NCBI RefSeq assembly: GCF_050946405.1
Contig: NZ_JBMNUS010000002.1
Location: 310,001 to 374,000 of the forward strand
Source: Pseudochelatococcus sp050946405
Lineage (GTDB): Bacteria; Pseudomonadota; Alphaproteobacteria; Rhizobiales; Beijerinckiaceae
DNA: 64,000 bases
Direction of reading: 5' to 3'
Below, one piece after another: positions 36,740-45,592 of the stretch. The notes beneath the pieces are model-generated. The model saw only the letters and a list, made by a program, of their open reading frames with translations, did not search any database and was not told the DNA's origin. The position numbers and the translations under genes are program-made. How positions within the stretch are numbered: position 1 is the stretch's first letter; every line of letters begins with the position of its first letter.

Positions 36740-37993
36740 ATGAAAGTCATCGTTCTGGGCGCCGGCGTCATCGGCGTGACCTCCGCGTGGTATCTGGCCA
36801 AGGCCGGCTGTGAAGTCACCGTGCTCGACCGGCAGCCGGGACCGGCGCTCGAAACGAGCTTCGCCAACGCCGGGCAGGTGTCGCCCGGCTACGCGTCGCC
36901 ATGGGCCACGCCGGAAACTCCGCTGAAGGCGCTCCAGTGGTTGTTCATGGAGCATTCGCCCCTGATCCTGCGGCCGAGGGCTGAAGCCGACATGCTCGCC
37001 TGGCTCGTGCGGATGCTGGGCAATTGCACCGCCGCGCGCTACGCCGTCAACAAGGCCCGCATGGTGCGCGTCGCCGAATACAGCCGCGACTGTCTCGATG
37101 CGCTGCGGGCCGAGACCGGCATCACCTATGACGAACGCACGCAGGGCACGCTGCAACTGTTCCGCACGCAGAAACAGCTCGACGCCGTGGAGGGCGACGT
37201 CGAGGTGCTGCGCCAGTACGGCGTTCCGTTCGAGCTGCTGTCGGCGGATGGCTGCGTGGCGGCGGAGCCGGCGCTCGCGCATACCCGCCACAAGATCGTC
37301 GGCGGCCTGCGCCTGCCTCATGACGAGACCGGCGATTGCTTCAAATTCACGAACGCGCTGGCCGCGCTCGCACAGGAAGCCGGCGCGATCTTCCGCCATG
37401 GCGTGGAGGTGCTCGGGATCGACACGGAAGGCGACAGAGCCACGGGCGTGCGCACGGCGCAGGGGCTTGAGCCGGCGGATGCCGTGGTGGTCGCGCTCGG
37501 CAGTTTTTCCCCGCATCTGCTGAAGCCGCTGGGCTTGCGCGTGCCGGTCTATCCGGTGAAGGGATATTCGATTACCGTCGATGTCGCGGAGCCGGACGAT
37601 GCGCCGGTCTCCACCGTGCTGGACGACACCTACAAGGTCGCGATCACCCGCCTGGGCGACCGCATCCGCGTCGGCGGCATGGCGGAGGTATCAGGCTACC
37701 GGATTGCGCTGCATCCCGACCGCAAGGGCACGCTGGCGCTGGTGCTGCACGATCTCTTTCCCCGTGGCGGCGATCCGGCGCCGGCGCAGCTCTGGTCCGG
37801 CCTGCGTCCGATGACGCCGGACAGCACGCCGATCATCGGCGGCACGCGCTTCACCAATCTCTACACCAATACCGGGCATGGCACGCTGGGCTGGACGATG
37901 GCCTGCGGCTCGGGAAAACTGCTGGCGGATATCGTGACCGGCGCGAAGCCGGACATCGATGCGTCGGACCTGTCGCTCGCCCGCTACGGCTAA
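36740..37993 (+). CDS. dadA: D-amino acid dehydrogenase small subunit
   Basis: A 417-residue FAD-dependent oxidoreductase of the DadA type. It starts with the dinucleotide-binding motif VIVLGAGVIGVTSAWYLAKAG, followed by ETSFANAGQVSPGYASPWA, and ends with LYTNTGHGTLGWTMACGSGKLLADIV, all characteristic of DadA. It oxidises D-alanine and other D-amino acids to oxo acids and feeds electrons into the respiratory chain. The gene is directly downstream of alr and is followed by a double palindromic repeat. Confidence 0.94.
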   Translation: MKVIVLGAGVIGVTSAWYLAKAGCEVTVLDRQPGPALETSFANAGQVSPGYASPWATPETPLKALQWLFMEHSPLILRPRAEADMLAWLVRMLGNCTAARYAVNKARMVRVAEYSRDCLDALRAETGITYDERTQGTLQLFRTQKQLDAVEGDVEVLRQYGVPFELLSADGCVAAEPALAHTRHKIVGGLRLPHDETGDCFKFTNALAALAQEAGAIFRHGVEVLGIDTEGDRATGVRTAQGLEPADAVVVALGSFSPHLLKPLGLRVPVYPVKGYSITVDVAEPDDAPVSTVLDDTYKVAITRLGDRIRVGGMAEVSGYRIALHPDRKGTLALVLHDLFPRGGDPAPAQLWSGLRPMTPDSTPIIGGTRFTNLYTNTGHGTLGWTMACGSGKLLADIVTGAKPDIDASDLSLARYG

Positions 37994-38093
37994 AGCGTTT
38001 TCAAGCAAAGCGGATACCGCTTTGCGTGAAGAAAACGCGTCAAGTCAATAAGATAGAGCATTTCTGCGTTTCAACGAAACGCAGAAATGCTCT
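37994..38093. repeat. Double palindromic intergenic repeat (Rhizobiales type)
   Basis: Two nested or adjacent hairpins start one base after the dadA stop. The first has GCGTTTTC (37995-38002) pairing with GAAAACGC (38031-38038) around an inner GCAAAGCGG-ATA-CCGCTTTGC (38005-38025). The second is an 18-bp perfect stem, AGAGCATTTCTGCGTTTC (38055-38072) with loop AAC and its complement to 38093. The AGCGG(T/A)A(T/A)CC core and the AGAGCAT arm recur at 45822-45904. Such elements are dispersed in Rhizobiales genomes. No T-tract follows, so a classical terminator is unlikely. Confidence 0.85.
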
Positions 38094-38190
38094 AAGGCAC
38101 CGCACGTTCCGAATTTCGCCCCAACTTGCGTTCAATCCGATGGATCGGCTTGAACGCAAACTGCCCCAAGGCGTGCGAAAACGCGCCGGA

Positions 38191-38448
38191 TCAGGAGCCG
38201 GGGCTATCCCCGCGCTTCGAAGACGGGCGGAACTGCTCCAGCACGAAAACGCGGATCGCGGATGACAGGTTGCTGTCGCTGCGCGCCGTGTCGATTTCCG
38301 CGATCAGCGTCGCCACCGGCATGCCGCGGCCGTCCGCGATGTCGCGCAGCGCCTGCCAGAACGGCTCTTCCAGCGACACGCTGGTGCGATGGCCGGCGAT
38401 CATGACCGAGCGCTTGACGACGGAGCCGGTTGCGCCCGCCTTGCTCAC
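38191..38448 (-). CDS. Ribbon-helix-helix protein (RHH_4 type)
   Basis: An 85-residue protein with a compact RHH fold: KRSVMIAGHRTSVSLEEPFWQALRDIADGRGMPVATLIAEIDTARSDSNLSSAIRVFVLEQF. The opening SVMIAGHRTSVSLE(E/D)-FW-AL-IA is typical of small alphaproteobacterial RHH_4 proteins. It may bind DNA, but no target is visible. Its start overlaps the DUF4169 stop by 4 bp (38445-38448). Confidence 0.87.
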   Translation of the reverse strand: MSKAGATGSVVKRSVMIAGHRTSVSLEEPFWQALRDIADGRGMPVATLIAEIDTARSDSNLSSAIRVFVLEQFRPSSKRGDSPGS

Positions 38449-38654
38449 ACCTTGCCGCCATCCGTATCGCCGCCGTTCTCTTCCGGGAGGCGATGGGCAT
38501 CGAGATGGCGTTCATCTTTCTCGCGGGCGGCGGCCGAGGCGGTGCGCTCGGCTTTCGTCGCGCCGAAGCGCAGGCGGTTCTCCGCCGCCTGCGCTTCTTT
38601 TTCGGATCGCGCACGCGCCTTGCGGGCGCGGCGCAGGTTGACGATTTCGGCCAT
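38445..38654 (-). CDS. DUF4169 family protein
   Basis: A 69-residue basic, highly charged protein: MAEIVNLRRARKARARSEKEAQAAENRLRFG, then ATKAERTASAAAREKDERHLDAHRL. The N-terminal (D/E)IVNLRRARKA and terminal LD-HR(L/P) are the DUF4169 pattern. It probably forms a long helix. The gene lies 11 bp after fumC and overlaps the RHH gene, the usual order in Rhizobiales. Function unknown. Confidence 0.88.
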   Translation of the reverse strand: MAEIVNLRRARKARARSEKEAQAAENRLRFGATKAERTASAAAREKDERHLDAHRLPEENGGDTDGGKV

Positions 38655-38665
38655 CGGGCTTTTCG

Positions 38666-40057
38666 TCAGTGCGGGGCCAGCATGTCCTGCGGGCGGACGA
38701 CGGCGTCGAATTCTTCCGCCGTGACCTTGCCGGACTTCAGCGCTTCCTCGCGCAGCGTGGTGCCGTGCTTGTGGGCCGCCTTGGCGATGTCGGCGGCGGC
38801 GTCGTAACCGATCTTCGGCGCGAGCGCCGTCACCAGCATGAGCGAGCGCTCCAGCAGCTCGGTGATGCGTTCACGGTTGGGCGCGATGCCGACGACGCAA
38901 TTGTCGGTGAAGCTCACGGCGCCATCGGCGAGCAGACGCACCGATTGCAGGAACACATGGGCGATGACCGGCTTGAACACGTTGAGTTCAAGATGCCCCT
39001 GGCTGCCGGCGATCGAAATCGTCGTGCCGTTGCCGATCACCTGCGCGGCGAGCATGGTCACGGCTTCCGACTGGGTAGGGTTGACCTTGCCGGGCATGAT
39101 GGACGAGCCGGGCTCGTTCTCCGGCAGCGACAGCTCGCCAAGCCCCGAGCGCGGCCCGGAGCCGAGCAGGCGGATGTCGTTGGCGATCTTGAACAGGGCG
39201 GTGGCGATGCTCACCAGCGCGCCGTGCGCGAAAACGATGGCGTCGTTGCTCGCCAGCGCCTCGAACTTGTTCGGCGCCGTCACAAAAGGCTGGCCGGTGA
39301 TCTCGGCGACCTTGGCGGCGAAGCGCTCCGCGAACTGCGGATGGGCGTTGAGGCCCGTGCCCACCGCCGTGCCGCCTTGCGCCAGCGGATAAAGCGATTC
39401 GAGGCCCTGCTTCACATGCCGGATGCCGGTCTCGATCTGCGCCGCGTAGCCGGAAAACTCCTGGCCCAGCGTCACCGGCGTCGCGTCCTGCAGGTGGGTG
39501 CGGCCGATCTTGACGATATCCGCGAACTCCTGCGACTTGGCGACGAGCGCCTTGTGCAGGTGCTCCAGCGCCGGCAGCAGCCGGTTGGTGACATCGAGCA
39601 CGGCGGCGATGTGGATGGCGGTCGGGAACGTATCGTTGGACGACTGGCCCCTGTTGACGTGGTCGTTGGGGTGAACCGGCGTCTTGGAGCCGAGCGGCGC
39701 GCCGAGCAGCTCGTTGGCGCGGTTGGCGATCACCTCGTTGGCGTTCATGTTCGACTGCGTGCCGGAGCCCGTCTGCCACACCGCCAGCGGGAAATGGTCG
39801 TCGAACTTGCCCTCGATCACCTCCTGCGCGGCAGTCGCGACGGCGTCCGCCACCTTGCCGTCGAGCGCGCCGAGATCCTTGTTGACGAGGGCGGCGGAGC
39901 GCTTCACCAACGCGAGGGCATGGACGAGCGGCAGCGGCATTTTCTCGGTGCCGATGCGGAAATTCTGGAGCGAGCGCTGGGACTGCGCGCCCCAGTAGCG
40001 ATCGGCCTGAACCTCGATCGGGCCAAAAGAATCGGTTTCGGTACGGGTCTGCGTCAT
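38666..40057 (-). CDS. fumC: Fumarate hydratase class II
   Basis: A 463-residue fumarase of the fumarase/aspartase superfamily, converting fumarate to L-malate in the citric acid cycle. The N-terminus TETDSFGPIEVQADRYWGAQSQRSLQNF and the signature GSSIMPGKVNPTQ (near residue 320, with the catalytic Ser) are diagnostic. ATG 40057 has a strong GAGGAG; the frame extends to 40093. No iron-sulphur cysteines are expected in this class. Confidence 0.95.
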   Translation of the reverse strand: MTQTRTETDSFGPIEVQADRYWGAQSQRSLQNFRIGTEKMPLPLVHALALVKRSAALVNKDLGALDGKVADAVATAAQEVIEGKFDDHFPLAVWQTGSGTQSNMNANEVIANRANELLGAPLGSKTPVHPNDHVNRGQSSNDTFPTAIHIAAVLDVTNRLLPALEHLHKALVAKSQEFADIVKIGRTHLQDATPVTLGQEFSGYAAQIETGIRHVKQGLESLYPLAQGGTAVGTGLNAHPQFAERFAAKVAEITGQPFVTAPNKFEALASNDAIVFAHGALVSIATALFKIANDIRLLGSGPRSGLGELSLPENEPGSSIMPGKVNPTQSEAVTMLAAQVIGNGTTISIAGSQGHLELNVFKPVIAHVFLQSVRLLADGAVSFTDNCVVGIAPNRERITELLERSLMLVTALAPKIGYDAAADIAKAAHKHGTTLREEALKSGKVTAEEFDAVVRPQDMLAPH

Positions 40058-40320
40058 CGGGCGCTCCTCGAAGGGCGATACGCTTCGCGGCAAACATTTG
40101 GCGCAAGCGTTCGCTCAAAGCCACACGCGCAAGGCGCCGCCGGCCGGCGGCGCTGCGTTCTCTCGCCTGGGGCGGCCGCAGCATGGCAGGCCGCAATCCA
40201 TTGGGGAAGGGGTATAGCCGCACCCGAAGCAACGCGCAAAGGGGGGAGCGGGGCGATCGCGCGGGATAAGGTGACGAATCGGCGATTTTGTCATGCCGCC
40301 GGCGGCCGGGCGGATGCGGA

Positions 40321-40352
40321 TCAGGTGTTCTTCTTGTCAGGTGTTCTTCTTG
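40321..40352. repeat. 16-bp perfect tandem duplication at the sspB stop codon
   Basis: tcaggtgttcttcttg occurs at 40321-40336 and again at 40337-40352. On the minus strand the copy at 40337-40352 encodes the last residues KKNT and the stop of sspB; the other copy lies just downstream. Because 16 is not a multiple of three, the second copy is out of frame. Confidence 0.9.
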
Positions 40353-41014
40353 CGGAAAGCGTCAAGCCGCACCACCTGCGCGCCGGCCTGCTCGCCTTCG
40401 CCCTCAGGCGCGTCGTTCCGGCCGGGCTCACCCGCTTCCGCTTCCGCGGGCTGCGCTTCGCCGGCCTCCTGCTGCGCGAGAGAAACGGGCGCGTCCTGCG
40501 CGCTCTCGTCCCGAGCGCGGTCGCCCTGCGCCTCGTCGCCTTCGCCCGCGCGGGCCGGCGCGATCTCGAAGATGCGACGCGGAAACGCCGCGGGCTCCGG
40601 GGCTGCGGCATCGGCATCGGTTTCCGCTTCGTTGTTCTCGTCGTCGTCGGACGTATCGAGCTCCGTCTCGAAGCGCAGGCCGAAATCGACCGACCGATCG
40701 AAGAAACCGGTCATCGCCTCGAACGGCACGACGAGCTTTTCCGGGATGCTCCCGAACGACAACCCGACCTCGAAGGTCGTTTCCGACACGGTCAGATCCC
40801 AGAACTGGTGCTGGAGCACGATGGTCATCTCTTCGGGATACCGGGCGCGCACGCGACTCGACAGCTTGACGCCGGGATGGCGCGTCAGAAACGTGATGTA
40901 GAAATGATGGTCGCCGGGCAGCCCGTCCCGCGCCACATCGGCAAGCACCTTGCGGACAACGCCGCGCAGAGCATCCTGAACGTGAAGGTCGTAGCGGATG
41001 TAGTCCTGGGTCAT
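40337..41014 (-). CDS. sspB: SspB family ClpXP adaptor
   Basis: A 225-residue adaptor that delivers ssrA-tagged proteins to ClpXP. The folded substrate-binding domain occupies about residues 1-118 (MTQDYIRYDLHVQDALRGVVRKVLADV; HHFYITFLTRHPGVKLSSRVRARYPEEMTIVLQHQFWDLTVSETTFEVGLSFG). Then comes an acidic, low-complexity linker of about 90 residues, then the ClpX-binding tail QVVRLDAFRKKNT. This architecture matches alphaproteobacterial SspB. The tmRNA gene that encodes the tag lies immediately upstream on the same strand. The stop codon sits in a duplicated 16-bp segment. Confidence 0.92.
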   Translation of the reverse strand: MTQDYIRYDLHVQDALRGVVRKVLADVARDGLPGDHHFYITFLTRHPGVKLSSRVRARYPEEMTIVLQHQFWDLTVSETTFEVGLSFGSIPEKLVVPFEAMTGFFDRSVDFGLRFETELDTSDDDENNEAETDADAAAPEPAAFPRRIFEIAPARAGEGDEAQGDRARDESAQDAPVSLAQQEAGEAQPAEAEAGEPGRNDAPEGEGEQAGAQVVRLDAFRKKNT

Positions 41015-41149
41015 GGGAGCAGATGCCTGAAATATGCCGATGCAGAAACCGCATCTCCGGGCACCCTAGATGCCAGACTTGCAGGGGTCTGCGCAAGTCC
41101 TGACGCCACAGGCCGCAGCGGTTTGTCTGCTCCCGCCGTCGATCAGGAA

Positions 41150-41462
41150 AGTGGAGGCTTCTGTTGCCAGGTGCCTCCGAACCCCGCCCTACGGGGCTAA
41201 CCGCAGGGACTTTTAATCGATCACCAACACCGCATTACGCGGCGGCAGCAACCGGAGCATAGTTGTCGTTGGCAACTATTGATTTGACCCGATAACGGCG
41301 GAATCATGCCGGACGAAAGCACACCTTTTACACCCTCGTCGATCCTATTTCGCCCCCGCCAAAAACCAGCAACCATATGATATTGCTGGCCTTTGGTGGA
41401 GGCGCCGGGTACCGCCCCCGGGTCCGAATGGCTTATTGCGATGACCGTTTATCGTCATAGCC
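41150..41462 (-). ncRNA. ssrA: tmRNA, two-piece (circularly permuted) form
   Basis: Read on the minus strand, the acceptor piece comes first and ends GCGCCTCCACCA with an encoded CCA at 41394. A spacer hairpin follows (ccagcaat...attgctgg), then the coding piece starts GGGGGCGAAATAGGATCGACG at 41357. The 5' GGGGGCG can pair with CGCCTCC of the acceptor piece. The tag frame, from GCC at 41273 to TAA at 41237-41235, encodes ANDNYAPVAAAA, an alphaproteobacterial tag ending in alanines. Helix GGAGGC/GCCTCC (41153-41178) probably closes the 3' part. This is the rescue RNA for stalled ribosomes. Outer ends are approximate. Confidence 0.93.
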
Positions 41463-41675
41463 GTCTTGCGACGGCAAAGTGAATATAAGGCGTGTCGGCC
41501 CCGGATGGAAGAGGCAGAAAAATTATCGCCGCGTTATTCGCCGTGCGCGGATATCCTCCGTTTTTTTCGTTCTCCGCTGTTTCGCGGACAAGCCGGTATG
41601 ATAGCGTGCGCGGCATTCGGACGCCGGTCATATGTGCCCGCGCCGGCGCTTTTCCGTTTTGCGAGGATTGCGATC

Positions 41676-42470
41676 ATGCGCGCCTATCTCGATCTCGTCG
41701 ACCGCATCCTGCGCGAGGGAAGCCGCAAGGACGACCGCACCGGCACCGGCACGCTGTCGCTGTTCGGCGAGCAGTTGCGTTTCGATCTCGCGCGCGGCTT
41801 CCCGCTGCTGACGACGAAGCGCGTCCATCTGAAATCCGTCGTGCGTGAGCTGCTGTGGTTTCTGCGCGGCGACACCAATGTCGCGTATCTGCATGAGCAC
41901 GGCGTCACCATCTGGGACGAATGGGCGGATGAGCACGGCGATCTCGGGCCGGTCTACGGCAAGCAATGGCGCGCCTTCGCCGGCGCCGGCGGCGAGACCG
42001 TGGATCAGATCGCCTGGGTCGTCGACGAAATCCGCCGCAATCCCGATTCGCGCCGGCTGGTGGTGAGCGCCTGGAACCCGGTCGACATCCCGAAGATGGC
42101 GCTCGCGCCGTGCCATTGCCTTTTCCAGTTCTATGTCACGGACGGCAAGCTGTCGTGCCAGCTTTACCAGCGTTCGGCGGACGTGTTTCTCGGCGTGCCG
42201 TTCAACATCGCAAGCTATGCCTTGCTGACGGAGATGGTCGCCCATGTCGTCGGCCTGAAGGCCGGCGCATTCGTCATGACGTTCGGCGACGTGCATCTTT
42301 ATCTCAACCATGTCGAACAGGCGCGCACCCAGCTCGCGCGCGATCCGCGCCCGCTGCCGCGCCTCGCGCTGCGCGAGGGCGTCGCGTCGGTGTTCGATTT
42401 CGATGCCGGCGATATCGCGGTCGAGGGCTACGACCCTCATCCCGCCATTCGCGCGCCGGTTGCGGTCTGA
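41676..42470 (+). CDS. thyA: Thymidylate synthase
   Basis: A 264-residue ThyA, the same length as the Escherichia coli enzyme, making dTMP from dUMP with methylene-tetrahydrofolate. The catalytic Cys is C146 in LAPCHCLFQFYV; RTGTGTLSLFG binds phosphate, and DVFLGVPFNIASYALL and GDVHLYLNH complete the active site. ATG 41676 aligns with the family start; the open frame to 41466 overlaps the tmRNA promoter side and is not coding. folA follows at 6 bp. Confidence 0.96.
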   Translation: MRAYLDLVDRILREGSRKDDRTGTGTLSLFGEQLRFDLARGFPLLTTKRVHLKSVVRELLWFLRGDTNVAYLHEHGVTIWDEWADEHGDLGPVYGKQWRAFAGAGGETVDQIAWVVDEIRRNPDSRRLVVSAWNPVDIPKMALAPCHCLFQFYVTDGKLSCQLYQRSADVFLGVPFNIASYALLTEMVAHVVGLKAGAFVMTFGDVHLYLNHVEQARTQLARDPRPLPRLALREGVASVFDFDAGDIAVEGYDPHPAIRAPVAV

Positions 42471-42476
42471 ACGGCG

Positions 42477-43052
42477 ATGGAAACGGCGCGGCGTCTTCCG
42501 CTCGTCATCGTCGCCGCCGTGGCGTCGAACGGCGTCATCGGCGTGCGCAACACGTTGCCGTGGCGGCTCGCCAGCGATCTGAGACGCTTCCGGGCGCTGA
42601 CCATGGGCAAGCCCGTCGTCATGGGCCGCAAGACCTTCGAATCATTGCCGCCGGCGCGCCCCGCCGCGAACGGCGCGCCGGCGAAGGGCCGCTTGCCCGG
42701 CCGGCCGCTCGTGGTGCTGAGTCGCTCGCCGCCGTCCGTCTCGCCCGACGACGGCGAGGTCGCGCATGCGCCCGATCTCGCCCGGGCGCTGGCGCTCGCG
42801 GACGCCATCGCGGCGCGCGACGGCGCTGATGAGATCGTGATCGCCGGCGGCGGCGATGTTTTCGCGCAGGCGCTGGCGCTCGCCGACCGCCTGTATCTCA
42901 CGTGGGTCGACGCCGCGCCGCAGGGCGACGCCCGTTTTCCCGCGATTCCGCCTGTCTTCCGCGAGGTGCGGCGGGAAGCGCACGCCGCCGGAGAAAGGGA
43001 CGATCACGCATTCGCGTTTGTTGACTATATCCGGCAAACGGATAGGGATTGA
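42477..43052 (+). CDS. folA: Dihydrofolate reductase
   Basis: A 191-residue DHFR that regenerates tetrahydrofolate used by ThyA. Family motifs: VIVAAVASNGVIGVRNTLPWRLASDLRRFRALTMGKPVVMGRKTFESLP, LVVLSRSP and IVIAGGGDVFAQAL. A somewhat longer loop (ARPAANGAPAKGRLPGRP) after ESLP makes it larger than the usual 160-170 residues. It is 6 bp after thyA, a standard pairing. Confidence 0.95.
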   Translation: METARRLPLVIVAAVASNGVIGVRNTLPWRLASDLRRFRALTMGKPVVMGRKTFESLPPARPAANGAPAKGRLPGRPLVVLSRSPPSVSPDDGEVAHAPDLARALALADAIAARDGADEIVIAGGGDVFAQALALADRLYLTWVDAAPQGDARFPAIPPVFREVRREAHAAGERDDHAFAFVDYIRQTDRD

Positions 43053-43219
43053 GGAAATGCCGGCGTCGGAACTTGACGCCGCCGCCTGCGTCTCCCAAGT
43101 TGCGGACATCGGGTTGCAGGGTTCGCGCGGCGGACGTCACGTTGTTGGCATACAGGTGCGAATGTCCCGCCCGGAAGCCTGTCATCAGGGGCGAGACATC
43201 AGAAGGGAATGGCTGACTT

Positions 43220-44377
43220 ATGCCTTGGAGTAACCAGAGCGGCGGTCCTTGGGGCCAGAAACCACAGGGGCCTTGGGGCAACGGCCCGCAGGGGGGCGGG
43301 CAGCCGCCCGATCTCGAGGATATCCTGAGACGCGGCCAGGACAAGCTCAAGGGCTTCATTCCCGGCGGCAGCGGCGGTGCGCGCGGCATCGCGGCCATCG
43401 CGCTCGGCGCCGTTCTGCTCTGGCTCGCCACCGGCTTCTACACGGTGCGCCCCGACGAGGTCGGCCTCAACCTGATCTTCGGCAAGTATGTCGGCAAGAC
43501 GGGCGAGGGCCTGCGCTACAACTTTCCCTATCCCGTCGGCTCCGTCATCAAGCCGCGCGTGACCACCGTGAACACGATCGAGGTGGGCCAGCGCACCGGC
43601 GACACGACGCAGCGCATCTCGCAGCGCGAGGTGCCCGAGGAAAGCCTGATGCTGACCGGCGACGAGAACATCGTCGACATCAACTTCACCGTGCAGTGGC
43701 AGGTCAGCCCGACCAACCCCGAGCATTACGTCTTCAACCTGAAGAACCCCGACGCCTCGATCAAGGCGGTGGCCGAAAGCGCCATGCGCGAGGAAGTGGG
43801 CCGGCGCAACATCCAGGCCGTGCTCACCACCGACCGCGGGCCGATCGAGGCCGAGGTGCGCCGCCTCATGCAGGTGCAGCTCGACGAATACGGCGCGGGC
43901 GTGGAAATCCGCCAGGTGCAGTTGCAGAAGGTCGACCCGCCGCAGCAGGTCATCGACGCCTTCCGCGACGTGCAGGCCGCGCGGCAGGATCAGGACCGCG
44001 TGCGCAACGAGGCGGAGACCTACGCCAGCCGCGTGGTGCCCGAGGCGCGCGGTGAGGCGGCCCGGATCGTGCAGGCGGCCGAAGGCTACCGCGAGGGCGT
44101 CGTCGCCGACGCACGCGGCGCGGCGGCGCGCTTCACGCAGGTTTACGAAACCTACAAGACCGCGCCCGCCGTGACGCGCGAACGCATGTTCATCGAGACC
44201 ATCGAAAAGGTGCTCGGCGCCTCCGACAAGGTTATTCTCGATCACGGCGTCGGGCAGGGCGCATTGCCGCTGCTGCCGCTGGGTTCGTTGCAGGCGCCCG
44301 CTCCGTTGCAGCCGCAAGCCGGCGGCGCCCCGCGCAACCAGCCCGGAACGAGCATTCAGCAGGGAGCCGGCCGATGA
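43220..44377 (+). CDS. hflK: FtsH protease modulator HflK
   Basis: A 385-residue SPFH/prohibitin-family membrane protein. It has a Gly/Pro/Gln-rich N-terminus (SNQSGGPWGQKPQGPWGNGPQGG), one transmembrane helix (IAAIALGAVLLWLATGFYTV), the SPFH domain and a coiled-coil (FRDVQAARQDQDRVRNEAETYASRVVPEARGEAARI). HflK and HflC form a periplasm-exposed complex that modulates FtsH. It overlaps hflC as ATGA (44374-44377). Confidence 0.95.
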   Translation: MPWSNQSGGPWGQKPQGPWGNGPQGGGQPPDLEDILRRGQDKLKGFIPGGSGGARGIAAIALGAVLLWLATGFYTVRPDEVGLNLIFGKYVGKTGEGLRYNFPYPVGSVIKPRVTTVNTIEVGQRTGDTTQRISQREVPEESLMLTGDENIVDINFTVQWQVSPTNPEHYVFNLKNPDASIKAVAESAMREEVGRRNIQAVLTTDRGPIEAEVRRLMQVQLDEYGAGVEIRQVQLQKVDPPQQVIDAFRDVQAARQDQDRVRNEAETYASRVVPEARGEAARIVQAAEGYREGVVADARGAAARFTQVYETYKTAPAVTRERMFIETIEKVLGASDKVILDHGVGQGALPLLPLGSLQAPAPLQPQAGGAPRNQPGTSIQQGAGR

Positions 44378-45360
44378 ACGCCCAGACCTTGAAAGTTGCC
44401 GGCGCGGTCATCCTCGCCGTGGTGGCGTTCGTGCTCTACAGCGCCACCTTCATCGTGCACCAGACGGAGCAGGCGCTGGTGCTGCGCTTCGGCGGCGTGC
44501 GCTCCGTCGCCACGGAGCCGGGGCTCTATTTCAAGCTGCCGCTGATCGAGGCCGTCGTCGACATCGACAAGCGCGTGCTCGACCTCGACCTGCCGGAGCA
44601 GGAGGTCATCGCCGCCGACCAGAAGCGCCTCGTCGTCGACGCCTTCACCCGCTACAAGGTGACGGACGCCGTGCGCTTCTATCAGGCGGTGAACAACATC
44701 GCCGGCGCCAACCTGCGGCTTGCCAACATCATCAACTCCACCGTGCGCTCGGTGGTGGCGGAAGCCTCGTTCACGGACATCGTGCGCAGCAACCGCGCCG
44801 GGCTGATGGGCGAAATCCGCGACGAGGTGAACCGGCAGGCCCAGGGCCTCGGCATCACCGTGATCGACGTGCGCCTGCGCCGCGCCGACCTGCCGCAGCA
44901 GAACAGCGAGGCCGTGTTCCAGCGCATGCAGACGGAACGCCAGCGCGAGGCCGCCGACATCCGCGCGCAGGGCTCGCAACTCGCCCAGACCATCCGCGCG
45001 CGCGCCGACCGCGACGTGACGGTGATTCGGGCCGACGCCAACCAGCAGGCGCAGCAGACGCGCGGCGAGGGCGACGCACAGGTGAACAGCATCCTGGCCG
45101 AAGCCTATGGCCGCGACCCGGAATTCTTCGCCTTCTTCCGCTCGCTGCAAGCCTATGGCGCGAGCCTCGCCGGCAACGGCACGCGCTGGGTGCTGTCGCC
45201 CGATTCGCCGTTCTTCCGCTATCTGGCGGGGCCGGGCGAAACCGCGCAGGCCGCGCCTTCGGTCGCCCCCTCGGCGGCGCCCGCCGCCGCCGCCGCGCGG
45301 GAAGAGCCCGCCGATGCGTCGCCCGCCGATGCGTCGCCTGGAGACGCTTCCGGCCAGTGA
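44374..45360 (+). CDS. hflC: FtsH protease modulator HflC
   Basis: A 328-residue partner of HflK with an N-terminal helix (VAGAVILAVVAFVLYSATFIV), the SPFH domain (TEQALVLRFGGVRSVATEPGLYFKLPLIEAVVDIDKRVLDLD) and the family block AYGRDPEFFAFFRSLQAYGASL. The C-terminal tail is an Ala/Pro-rich low-complexity stretch ending in a 15-bp duplicated unit encoding PADAS twice. The start overlaps hflK. Confidence 0.95.
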   Translation: MNAQTLKVAGAVILAVVAFVLYSATFIVHQTEQALVLRFGGVRSVATEPGLYFKLPLIEAVVDIDKRVLDLDLPEQEVIAADQKRLVVDAFTRYKVTDAVRFYQAVNNIAGANLRLANIINSTVRSVVAEASFTDIVRSNRAGLMGEIRDEVNRQAQGLGITVIDVRLRRADLPQQNSEAVFQRMQTERQREAADIRAQGSQLAQTIRARADRDVTVIRADANQQAQQTRGEGDAQVNSILAEAYGRDPEFFAFFRSLQAYGASLAGNGTRWVLSPDSPFFRYLAGPGETAQAAPSVAPSAAPAAAAAREEPADASPADASPGDASGQ

Positions 45361-45592
45361 CCGAGGCGGCGGGCCTTCCTGCGAAGGCTCGCCGCATTCG
45401 CGAGGACGGGCGCGGAAGGCACCCGCCCGCCGCACAATTGTTGTGCCATGGTTTTGCAGAGACTTTATTTTTGCGCCCCGCCGTGGTTTTTTCATCCTGA
45501 ATGAAGAGCGAAACATCGGTCGCGGCGCGAACAGGATCGGCGCCAGCGCCGGCAGACAGGTTTCGCCGCGCCGCCGGGGGGCCGTGGACCGA

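Noticed and set aside
38055..38093. The 18-bp perfect stem after dadA as an intrinsic terminator
   Set aside because: No T-tract follows on either strand, and the sequence belongs to a repeat family found again before degP. Some termination or stabilising effect remains possible.
45361..45592. A coding extension upstream of the DUF2065 gene (frame open from 45107)
   Set aside because: The extra residues are an out-of-frame reading of hflC and intergenic DNA; the DUF2065 pattern starts at ATG 45593.
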